From JACCXG01 sp963836735 (lineage in GTDB: Bacteria; Acidobacteriota; Vicinamibacteria; Vicinamibacterales; 2-12-FULL-66-21): a stretch of 64,000 bases of DNA. Below the pieces are notes generated by a model. It was given only the letters and a program-made list of their open reading frames with translations, ran no database searches and was not told where the DNA came from. Positions 54,506-63,349 of this stretch are shown in pieces. The stretch is from positions 73,154 to 137,153 of the forward strand of contig CAWIKP010000010.1 in the NCBI GenBank assembly GCA_963836735.1, written 5' to 3'. The position numbers were made by a program, and so were the translations under genes. Within the stretch, counting starts at the first letter, position 1. Each line of letters opens with the position of its first letter.

Positions 54506-56258
54506 TAATCCCTTTCCCGTAATCGGCCTGCTCCAGCAGCCGCCCGTAGTCCGCGTCGAACGTGTCCTCCGGGCCGATGCCTCGGTGCCGCGCGATTCCG
54601 GCATCCACCGGGCCGGGTGCGCGGCACCACGATGCCGGTGAACAGCTTGTCGAACCGCGTCGGCGCTTCGAAGTCGTAGCCGTCGCCGGCCTTCGGCGTG
54701 AACACGATCCGCCCGCGGCAGGATCGCGCTGCAGCACGGCGCGCGCCTGCGTTCGGTGCACTGCCGCAGCAGCCGCCGCCACTCGGCCAAGCCGGTTCTC
54801 GATGACGGCCTGCGGCAAACGCGGCACCGGCTGCGCAGCCGCGGCCTCCCTGTCGAGCTCGGCCTGTCGCGCCTCCAGCTCGCGCAGCTTCGCCGTCAGC
54901 GCGGCCACGTCCCGCCGGTCTCGATGGCGGCGACCAGCCGCGTGATCCGCTTCTCGACGTCCGTTGCTCGCGCTCGATGGCATTCTGCTGCTCTCGCTGG
55001 TCGTCGCGTTCGGTCAAATGACGACTGCTCGACGGCTTCCGGCGTCAGCGCGTGCTCTTCGATCGCTCTGCAGCACGGCTTCGTTCATGTCCTCGACCGG
55101 ATCGCAGCGCGTTGTGCACGTGCCGTTGTGCCGTGACGGTAGCAGACGTATTCCGGCACGCGACCACGCTTGCGCGGCGAGGTTTCGACCACCAGCCCAC
55201 CGCCGCAGACGGCGCACGTCGCCAGCCCTGCCAGCAGGTTCTTCGTATCGCGCTTCGGCGGGCGGCCGCACAGCCGCCCACTCGTAAAGCGCACTGCGCC
55301 TCCCTCGACGTCTGCCCGGCGAGCCGCCACGCGGGTCCACAGGTCATCGGAGACAATCCGCAGGTGTTCGGCTGCGACACGCCTCCACTCGGATTCCGGC
55401 CGCTGCCGACGCTGCCGCGACCGCTCGATCTTCACCGTGGTCTCATCACGCTTCTTCGTCTTGTTCCAAACGAAGACGCCTCGATAGATCTCACGGCCGA
55501 TGACGCTGCGGACCGTCGATGGTGCCCACTGGTTATTCGGCCGTGGGCAGTGCAGGTCGGTGTCGGCGTTCTTCGCTGGAACGGCTTCGGCGCCAGCGCG
55601 CCGTCGCGCGTCAACTTCTTCGCGATTGCCTTGAGCCCGAGCCCGCTGTCGTACAGCTCGAAGATCCGTCGGACCACCGCCGCCTCCGGCTCGTTGACCA
55701 CGCGGATGGTGTGCGACCGCAGCGGATTGCCATGTGCATCGAACCCGCTATATACATGCTCGTTGCGGTAGCCGAACACGCGCCCGCCCACCACTCGGCC
55801 CTGCCCCACGATGCGTTCGTGCGCTTCCTTCGTGCGCTCGCTGGTCTTGCGGATATGGTCTTCGTCGGCGAAGCCTTCGACAGAGGCAATCAACTTCTCG
55901 CCGATGGTCCTTCGGCGTGAGACTCCGCCCGTGCACGTATTCGAAACTTCCACCCGTGCCGCCGCCAGCTCCCGGATCGCCTCGGCGGTCTGCGTCATCT
56001 CGCGGCCAATCGACTTGCGCTCGCTCACGATCAGCACCTGGAAGGCCGGGCGCGGCTTCAGCAGGCCCATCATTTTCATGTAGGCTGGCCGTCGCTTCGA
56101 TACTCTTGTGCAGTTAATGCCATCGTCGATAAAGATGAGTGCGTCGGGCACGGTCCAGCGGCTGGCAGTGGCGAACACGCGGGCGTTCTCTATTTGCCGT
56201 GTCACCGACTTGTCTGCGTCGGCGCGTCCCTTCTGCTCTGTGCTCTTGGGGCGTACAT
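54468..56258 (-). CDS. Large serine recombinase, frameshifted, 3' end inside tRNA-Glu
   Basis: Pieces in several frames give a large serine recombinase of roughly 590 residues. The N-terminal resolvase part has VTRQIENARVFA, PDALIFIDDGI, and FQVLIVSERKSIGREM. The recombinase domain has SERTKEAHERIVGQGRVVGG, VFGYRN, AAVVRRIFELYDSGLGLKAI. A zinc ribbon follows (LLAGLATCAVCGGGL with a C-terminal Cys pair), then a coiled coil. The C-terminus FDADYGRLLEQADYGKGI continues to TGFEPVFWP and a stop at 54468-54470 within the tRNA anticodon arm. Start taken at ATG 56258 (YVRxKSTEQ-type text follows) but uncertain. Breaks lie near 55433, 55085, 54960, 54890, 54730 and elsewhere. Catalyses integration/excision of the element. 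Confidence 0.8.
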
Positions 56259-56478
56259 TCTGCTGTGGCTATTGCTTCTCTCCCTGTTGCAGATGGTTAT
56301 TATGGCCGACCGCTGATAGATGCGGCGAATCTGTTCCGGAGAGCTCGTCTCCTCCAGCCAGCGCACATCATCATCGAACGTGGCGCCGACCCACATGCGT
56401 GCTCGTGTGCCTCGATGGAGTCCGGGGTGTAGCCGAGAATGCGAGGGCGCGGTCGAGCACGTCTTGGTCAGTCCTCAT
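56202..56478 (-). CDS. Small protein upstream of recombinase, frameshifted
   Basis: ATG 56478 overlaps the stop of the gene before it (ATGA). Short text MRTDQDVLDRALAF, then in other frames GYTPDSIEAHEHA and MWVGATFDDDVRWLEETSSPEQI, which join with one or two base changes. The end is not fixed; the last frame closes at 56202, after the probable recombinase start. No family recognised. Probably a regulator or helper of the element. Confidence 0.35.
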
Positions 56479-56761
56479 CGCGCACCCACCTGCGACGCAT
56501 AGCGCCGCTTCACCGTCAGCACCAACCGGTGGTCCTTCATCTCCAGCGTGAACTTTCCCGACGAAGGCCTTCCTGAAGCGCCGCAGCTGTGCATGCCAGC
56601 CGACCGGTGCCATGACGTTGTCCGCCGACCGCGACTTCGCGAGACGCGCCAGCTCCGAGGGTGTGCGCGGTGCTCGCCGACGAGTGCACAGCAGCCCGTC
56701 CCCAAGATCCTCACCGCCGATGCTGAGAGCGCGATAACGCTTGAACACGAAAGATGGCCAT
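56475..56761 (-). CDS. Small basic protein of unknown function, frameshifted
   Basis: ATG 56761 follows CCGGAGGCAGAC, a good ribosome site. It begins MAIFRVQALSRS and, after a shift near 56715, continues LLCTRRRAPRTPSELARLAK and VMAPVGWHAQLRRFRKAFVG. After an extra base near 56553 it ends FTLEMKDHRLVLTVKRRYAS with a stop overlapping the next ATG. About 95 residues. Coupled to the next small gene and then the recombinase, so likely part of the same element operon. Confidence 0.45.
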
Positions 56762-57523
56762 GTCTGCCTCCGGTCGAAATTTTCTCCCGACCGTCGACGA
56801 CAGGACAATCATTGCCATCGATCATCTCTCACTGCGTCTATGTCCCGCGGCCCGCCGCGCCGGTCCCGGGCAAGCTCGGCCATCCTGCCGGCCCAGGCGC
56901 GCCCCGCGCGCCCGGGAGGCCGGACCCTCGGGTCCGCCGGGAGGGCCCCCGGAGGGGCGGCGGCGCGCGGCGGCCGGACGCCCGCGGCCGACCGGAGGCC
57001 CCCCGTGGCGACAGAGGTAGCGGGCGGCTGCCTCGCGACGTCATGCGACAACCCGTCACGAGGCTCACGGCCTGTCGCCCGAGGCCGAACGGATGCCTCG
57101 CGCACTGGAAGAGGGCACGGCGCACGCGGCTGCGCCCGTCCGTCATGGCGAGTGGCGCCGACCGGATCTGAACCGGGGATAGAATTTTTGCAGTCTTCTG
57201 AAGGCTCGCTGATTGCTTACAGATCAGCGGATTTGCTCAATGATTCGTCACATCTGAGTGCTCTTGACTGCTCCTAGATGCTCCCGAATGTTACTGCGTA
57301 AGCTCCGGCATAAGCTCCTCTGGCCAGCCGTCCCTGCGGCCCGGCACCCCTGGACCGGGCCACGGTCGCCCCGGTCCGGTCTGGCTCCGGTTGGCCCGGT
57401 CGGGACCAAGCCCTCGCCTTGCGGTGGGTTGAACCGAGCCAGCCGCGATATACCACTCCGACAAGTTGCGTTTGGCATCTGGCGGCAGCTTTCTACGGAA
57501 TCGTGCCCGCCCTGGGAGGATTC
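56762..57523. other. Gene-poor stretch: very GC-rich block and tRNA-3'-end-like fragment
   Basis: No gene is supported here. Bases ~56845-57010 are almost pure G/C (GGCGGCGGCGCGCGGCGGCC-like). On the minus strand at about 57152-57200 lies CCCCGGTTCAGATCCGGTCG followed by GCGCCA, which resembles a tRNA T arm plus acceptor end, preceded by GACTGCAAAAATTC like an anticodon loop; no 5' half is found. From ~57330 to 57420 CCGGTCC/GGACCGG words repeat. Confidence 0.5.
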
Positions 57524-57791
57524 ATGGCTACGAATCGCGGAAACCGGTATCGCATCACCGCCGAAGTCTACGCTAACCCGGCGCTCACGAAAACACAGGT
57601 GGCCGACGCGCTGAAGGGCGTCGCCCAGCACGTCAACACCGGCTCCAAGCGCATCGAATTTACCGACATTCCGAAGGTTGAGACCTTTCGTCGAAGTTCA
57701 ACGAAATCCCGATGGCGAACCAGTAGTGGAGACGGGGCAGGTCAATTCGACTGCCCCGATTCCCCACCCACAGCAGCGACGGCCCACGTAG
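57524..57791 (+). CDS. Small protein of unknown function, frameshifted
   Basis: ATG 57524 with GGGAGGATTC upstream. It reads MATNRGNRYRITAEVYANPA, then KTQVADALKGVAQHVN and IEFTDIPKVETF. Removing one T near 57689 continues as VEVQRNPDGEPVVETGQVNS and a stop at 57789-57791, for 88 residues. Compact and charged, no membrane segment. No family recognised. Confidence 0.55.
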
Positions 57792-57894
57792 TAACCCGAA
57801 TTTCCTCGTGCGCCGGCGCGTAGAGCCGCTGTGTCCTCAGTCTTCGACGGAGACGCCAGCTCCTCGCCAGCCCGGGAGCGACGTAGACCACCTT

Positions 57895-59278
57895 CTACTT
57901 TGGGGTCCCCTTCTTATTCAAAAGCTCGGTTATGGCCACTAGTGCAGCTCGTAATTCCTCGTTTTGCTTCTCCAGCTTCTCGATTTTGCTCTCCAAGGCT
58001 GACACACTCTTGTTTGTGTCCTCCTGTAGTTCACGTATTGCTTCCACGGCAACAGCCTCAAAACCGCGAAAGGTAAGCCGCCGCTTGTAGCCATCGGCTC
58101 CTGTGTCGATCCATGACGGAAATACGCGTTCCACTTCCTGCGCCACCATACCGGTGTGAACACCTGGCAGTTCACCGATCGACGCGGGATCCGTGTATTC
58201 ATATGTGACGCCTCGAAGCTGCAATAACTGCGTCAACGCTCCACTCATCGTCCTGATCGAATGCTTTAGCCGCTGGTCTGACGCCACAGACCACGAACCG
58301 CCGCCCGGTTTGTAGGCCTGTTCGCCACAAAGATGTTTCCCTGGAAGAGTCCCGCATATCCCGTTCCGACCGCGTCCCCTCGCACAGCTGCTCCAGAACC
58401 GTTCAAGCCGTAGACTCCATTGCCGGTGGTTGTTTCGCCCAAAACGGCACTCCCGGCCGGTGCCTGCCCCAGCACGCCAATAGAGGAGCTTTTTCCAGTA
58501 CGCCCACACCATCACCCGCCTGGCCATGAACACCAATCCCGCCCTTTGTGCGACGGGTTTCACCTGTACAGACCGGTGCCTCGGCTTATACCGGTGATTC
58601 CCTGACTCCAGGCGGGTTCGGCGGCAAGGCTTTCACCGTATATACCCGGCCCACCATCTGCGGACGAATTCACAACTCCAGCCGCAAAGTTGGTTTTCGT
58701 CCCTCCGAATACCCCATTATTTTCGGGACCGTGACCTTCTACGCCGTCCCGCGTCCACCGAAACCACTAACCCCAGGTCCGGTCCCCAGGATCTTCTGGA
58801 AAACACCGGCTGTGGTGCCTTTGCCCAATACGCCCAAATTGGTGGAACTCTCGCCAGATACTCTGATAGAACCCTCGCCATGTACCCCCGCGGCGTTGAT
58901 ACTTTTCCCTTTCACGCCCGGTCCCCCGGAGCCGTTGCCCAACAGACCAGTCGTGCCGGAGCCCGATAACCCGATTCCACCTACAGCAGCGACGGCAGAG
59001 GCACCCGGTTGAGCACCGGTCACCGTTAGTGATGCGTTGACTTCGACACCAGCCCCTAGGGTAATTGGAGAGACACCGAGTTGTTTTGGCGTCACCCAGT
59101 ACGGAACAGCACCAGCGGTGCCACTGCCCTGGACCGGAGCAACGTCTCCGCCTCCTGGCCCGCCTCCTGGCCCGCCGCTCTGCGCTGCAGCCTTCCCGCT
59201 GAAAAGCGCACCCAAAAATCCAAGAAACAGTATCGCTGCGCTTAGACGAGCTTTGACAACACCGTGAGACACGAACAC
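57895..59278 (-). CDS. Exported tail-spike-like protein with S74 chaperone domain, frameshifted
   Basis: Start near GTG 59278 with a signal peptide (LSAAILFLGFLGALFSGKAAAQ, in parts). A GGPGGGPGGG linker follows, then Gly-rich GVxGxG units (VGGIGLSGSGTTGLLG, GPGVKGKSINAAGVHGEG). The C-terminal part from about 58300 down matches the peptidase S74 intramolecular chaperone: SDQRLKHSIRTMSG, LRGVTYEYTD, GMVAQEVERVFPSWI, GFEAVAVEAIRELQ, and a final coiled coil (VSALESKIEKLEKQNEEL). S74 domains trimerise tail spikes and then cleave themselves at a Ser-Asp step; the S-D pair (SDQRLK) is present. Several frame breaks lie between 58560 and 58760. Confidence 0.75.
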
Positions 59279-59711
59279 CTGAACATGCAACCCCCCGTCG
59301 GTACACACGAGCGCCAAGGACGAAAGCGCTCAGGCTCTAGGTCAGTGAACGGCGAATTGTATCCGAGGGGTTCAGGTGCGTCAACGTCGAGCTGGTTACA
59401 CCTGGCGGTGACATTCGCCTGCTGTTGCAGCTTGATCAGGAACGGAAACATCAGAGATTTGCTGGTGCTGGAGGTGGGAACCACGTTTCGCTAGGCCGCT
59501 TGCAACGAGATTGCAACGAAGGAAAGAGCGGACGAAGGTGAATTACCTATCGAAGTGTGATCCAGTCATACCGCGCGAGCCTCAGTGGCCCCACAATCAA
59601 CTCGGCCCGAAGGATTGTCCCTGTGACGATCGCCGTTTCGAATCAGATCCGTTGGCGCCACACAAACGCTGCGCCAGACGTGCGCCCTGTCGGCGGAAAG
59701 AGAATCGACTA

Positions 59712-60224
59712 TTGAGAAAAATTGCCATCGTAATCTTGCTGGTTATAGCCTCGTCTGCTCTGTGGACCGCCCATGCGCAGAAACCTCCGAAGCCTGAAAG
59801 CGCGGTGTCCGAAATAGCCGTCAATACGGGCAACGGATTTGGGTCTGCTGGCATCTTTGCGCGGCGATTTCTAAACGTTGATGTCGCTACCGGTTCGGAC
59901 ATAACGTACACGCAGGATGCGACAAACGGTGATTCGTTTTCAATTAACACGACTGGAATCTACGCCATCAGCTATACGGATTTCTCGTGGCCCGGCGACA
60001 CGTTCAGCATCAGCCTCAACTCAGACCCCGCTACGGAGATCACCGGCCTACAGCCAGGTAATCGTCTTTGTTCATCGTCCATGGACCCGGGTCACCTGCA
60101 AAACTGCAGCGTCACTCTGAAATTAGACGCTGGAGATGTCATCCGAGCGCATCGTTCCGCCGGTGCCATTGGAGCCTCAGACACCAGTCCTTTCGTTCGT
60201 TTCATCATTGTAAAAATTCAGTAA
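59712..60224 (+). CDS. Exported C1q/TNF-like jelly-roll protein
   Basis: 170 residues from TTG 59712 with GGAAAGAG 8 bases upstream; a longer frame starts at 59511. The signal peptide is KIAIVILLVIASSALWTAHAQ. The body is beta-rich with NTGIYAISYTDFSW-like, CSVTLKLDAGDVIRAHRS and SPFVRFIIVKIQ, the pattern of bacterial C1q/TNF-like domains. Two Cys could form a disulfide. Divergent from the S74 gene, so both may be surface proteins. Confidence 0.65.
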   Translation: MRKIAIVILLVIASSALWTAHAQKPPKPESAVSEIAVNTGNGFGSAGIFARRFLNVDVATGSDITYTQDATNGDSFSINTTGIYAISYTDFSWPGDTFSISLNSDPATEITGLQPGNRLCSSSMDPGHLQNCSVTLKLDAGDVIRAHRSAGAIGASDTSPFVRFIIVKIQ

Positions 60225-60399
60225 TCGCTCGCAGCAGGCTCCGCTTCGGCCAAGATGCGGCTTCCCCGAACGCGCGATGCGCGCGCGATTGGTCGTCGTT
60301 CGCCGCGAACGTCAGTCCAGGGGGCCTGCGTGCGGTTCACGGCTAACCGGAGGCAACCGAAGATTTTCTTGCCGCGTGCGCTTGCGCTACCATTGCCGC

Positions 60400-60660
60400 G
60401 TGCCAACCGACGTTCTTCAACGCCCTGATTGGGTCGGCCCTCCGGCGCCCCTCGGCGAGGGCTGGCGTCTCCACAAACAGATCTGCGGTCGGGCGCGGCA
60501 AGCCGTCTGCGAACTGTGGTCGCATCAACTCGGATGGGAGCTGCGGCTCGTGATCGACGGCGGCGAGCTGACGCGCTCGCAGGTGTGCCGCTCGAACGAC
60601 GAGATCCTCGACACGCAGGAGCAGTGGAAATCTGCGATGGTCGGGAAGGGGTGGCAGTAG
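60400..60660 (+). CDS. Small protein of unknown function
   Basis: 86 residues from GTG 60400: PTDVLQRPDWVGPPAPLGEG, HKQICGRARQAVCELWSHQL, GWELRLVIDGGELTRSQVC. Looks like the small conserved proteins with a WELRL-type core seen in many soil genomes. Three Cys. No function known. It precedes the EVE/nuclease gene by 135 bases. Confidence 0.5.
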   Translation: MPTDVLQRPDWVGPPAPLGEGWRLHKQICGRARQAVCELWSHQLGWELRLVIDGGELTRSQVCRSNDEILDTQEQWKSAMVGKGWQ

Positions 60661-60795
60661 CTGTCTGCGTCGGGAGCACCCCTCGGTTCGCGGGTTGACT
60701 TCTTTGGGCCCGTGGCCTCGGATGGGCTAGGATCGATCTCGTTACGCTTTTAGAAGTCGTTGGCCTCGGAGAACGGACCTCTGCTGCGACGAACG

Positions 60796-61939
60796 ATGAC
60801 CTACTGGTTGGACCTCTTCACCGGACGGACGTGGGAACAGTTCAGGGAAGCCGGCGGCACCATAACGGGTTTCCGAGAGCGCATGAGGCAGCACAAGCGC
60901 AAACCTGTCCCGGGGGACATCTTGCTGTGCTATCTCACGGGTGTCATGCGCTGGGTCGGTGCACTCGAAGTGGTCGCCCACAGTGATGACAAAAGCGCAA
61001 TCTGGGACACGGACGATTTCCCGTATCGCTTCCGCGTGAAGCCTCTAGTGCTCCTCGACCCAGCCCATGGCGTTCCACTCGATGACCTCGAAGGAAAACT
61101 CGACTTTTATCGCAGTGCTGAGGATCGCGGAGGCTTCAGAGGCTTCCTGCGAATGAGCCCAAACGCGTTCCGCCGGACCTCGGACGGCGAGCTGATTCTG
61201 GACTTGATGCGGAAGGCGCAGGCCAATCCGGTTCAACGTCCAGTTGATCCACGAAAGCTCGCTCGGCGTCCGTATTACGTCACGGTGGATCTCCCTAAGA
61301 GCAAGAGCAAAGAGCCAGCACAGACAGTCATCTCCATTCCCGAGGCAGACCCAGAAGCCGAGGCGCCGCCGGCCGAATCCACCGAACCGCGAACACGACA
61401 CACCGAAATTCAGGACCCGAGTTTCTGGAACTCGGCATTGCACTCGGCCTCGACATCTGGGTAGCGCGCAACGATCGATCGAAGTCTTTCAATGGCACTC
61501 TTCTTGGAACAATGCCTCGGATGCTCGATGAATTGCCGACACAGTTCAACGAAGCAACGACGCGGACGATCGAACTGATCGACGTTCTCTGGCTGAAGGG
61601 AAACTCAATTCTCGCAGCGTTCGAGGTCGAGGAACAACATCTGTTTATTCGGGTCTTCTCCGGATGAGCGACCTGCTGTCCCTCCAGCCCAATCTCGACA
61701 TACACCTCTTCCTTGTTGCCCCCGATGACCGTCGGAACAAGGTGGTCGGAGAGATCCGTCGCCCCACCTTCTCGTATCGAGAGAAGCCGCTTACCAAGCT
61801 TTGCGGGTTTCTTCCGTTTGACACGCTGATGACAACCATTGAGGGAATCTCAAAGTTGCGATTGGCGGCTTCGCTGAAGCCGGAGTTCCTGAAGACGAGC
61901 GCCGAATATTTTGATTCGCCAGACACTGTGACGCGCTAG
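60796..61939 (+). CDS. EVE domain fused to nuclease-like (PD-(D/E)XK type) domain, frameshifted
   Basis: About 381 residues after adding two missing bases, near 61412 and 61632. The EVE (PUA-like) domain opens MTYWLDLFTGRTWEQFREAG, with GDILLCYLTGVMRWVGALEV and DDFPYRFRVKPL. A charged linker (~residues 150-210) follows. The C-terminal domain has TEIQ, FLELGIALGLDIWVARNDRS, IELIDVLWLKGNSILAAFEV and TTSVYSGLLRMSDLLSLQPN, which I recall from EVE-linked restriction-like nucleases (FEVE as active-site strand). EVE domains bind modified bases, so this is a candidate modification-dependent defence nuclease. TTG 60760 is an alternative start. Confidence 0.68.
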
Positions 61940-61968
61940 TCAGTGTGTGACGCGCTAGTCAGTGTGTG
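61927..61968. repeat. Tandem 19-bp duplication at the 3' end of the EVE gene
   Basis: TGACGCGCTAGTCAGTGTG occurs twice head to tail and is followed by TGACC, overlapping the gene's stop. The second copy duplicates the terminal codons and stop. It may be a recent slip or an assembly duplication. Confidence 0.7.
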
Positions 61969-62111
61969 ACCGCCTTGTCTGCGAACGCGGCACTCCGACG
62001 CGGCGCGATGTCACGATAGCCTCTGCTTCCGTTCAGCGAATGGTCGCGAGGAAAGAATCGCATCCAAGGCGGAACGACTAAGACGTTCGCGCCCGGGACG
62101 AGAAGCGCGCG

Positions 62112-63349
62112 ATGAAGAAATGTCCATTCTGCGCGGAAGAGATCCAAGACGCGGCCATCAAGTGCCGGTACTGCGGAAGCATGCTCGACCACCCGGCGCC
62201 CCCTCCAGTCCCCTCCAGTCAAGACGATCCGGAATTCTTCAAAGTCTTTGGTTGGCTCACCGAGAGATCTGAGCGACTTCATTCATCATCCCGCAGGAGG
62301 TCCCCCCAGCGACGATCCCTGAGCCCGCGGTGCCAATGAGCCGCCAAGCTCGTGCCCACGCGGACCTGGTACAATCGTATGTGACGTACTCGGGCGAAGT
62401 CCTTTCGGCGGTCCTTGATGACGACGAAGAGATCTTGGATGCCGTGCACGGAGTCTATGGCAAGCGCGGCATTCTTGTCGCAACCCAGAAACGCGTCGTC
62501 TTCGCCGACGACAAGGAGCTGAAGGTCGAATTCCCACTCGACAAGATCATCTGGATCCAATCCGAAGACGGTTGGCTTTATGGATCACTTCACGATCTTC
62601 GCGTCTCACTCCAAAGCCATTATCGAGAAGGTTGACAAGACCGGCGGGAGGACATTCTCCGAGGGCTTCCGCGCGTCAGCGGGTCTCGAACTTACGTCGG
62701 AAGCGGACAAACTCGGTGAATTGAAAGAGCTTGGGTTGCTGACCGATCAGACGTGGCTTAGTGGTAGCCGGCGTCAGGGCCAGAAGCTTCAGGCGATGCA
62801 GACGCGGGGGCAGCCCTCAGGGCAGACGCGCGTGATATCGTTGGGCGCTTGGACTACTGATCGTCGTCGTCCTCCTCGGTGGTCTCGGCGGGTGGATGCA
62901 TTCGGTAGACTGGTCACACCCGCCGGTCCGAGGCGCAGCTGCGCGCCCGGCCACCCCGTCGCCGGCAAAGCCACGCGGCGGCCCAGGCGCTGCTCCGAAG
63001 TCCGGTGCAGACGCCCAGCCTCGCAGAGCGTGAAGCCAAGTTCCAGAAGGATTTACCGGACCTCGTTGAGCAAGTGAAACAGCTGCGCCAGGAAATCCGC
63101 CTCCGACAGTTGGGGTACACAGCGAACACTCGGCTGTCCTACATCAAGGAGCAACTGGATTCGATCACCGGCTCCACACTGCTGGTCCGCCCTGATGTAA
63201 GGAAACTGCAGCAAGAACTTGCTTCCTGCGAAGCTGACCTCACCGCACTTGGGCGGGCCATCGCCGACGCCGATCCGGCGACCGACATCACGGTGGTGCG
63301 AAGTTCTTGGTCGAGGGGGGATTCGGTGTGGTTCCGGAATCGACCGTAG
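62112..63349 (+). CDS. Zinc-ribbon / PH-like / transmembrane / coiled-coil protein, frameshifted
   Basis: ATG 62112 begins KKCPFCAEEIQDAAIKCRYC, a zinc ribbon with two CxxC pairs. Next, in another frame, is a bacterial PH-like domain (ILDAVHGVYGKRGILVATQK, RVVFADDKELKVEFPLDKII, then SEGFRASAGLELTSEADKLG). Further on comes a membrane helix (ALGLLIVVVLLGGLGGWM, about 62846-62900), a Pro/Ala-rich stretch, and a coiled coil (REAKFQKDLPDLVEQVKQLR) with TGSTLLVRPDVRKLQQELAS, stop at 63347. Breaks lie near 62270, 62330, 62600, 62840 and 63005. Whether all parts belong to one gene is uncertain; a split near 62750 is possible. Confidence 0.45.
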
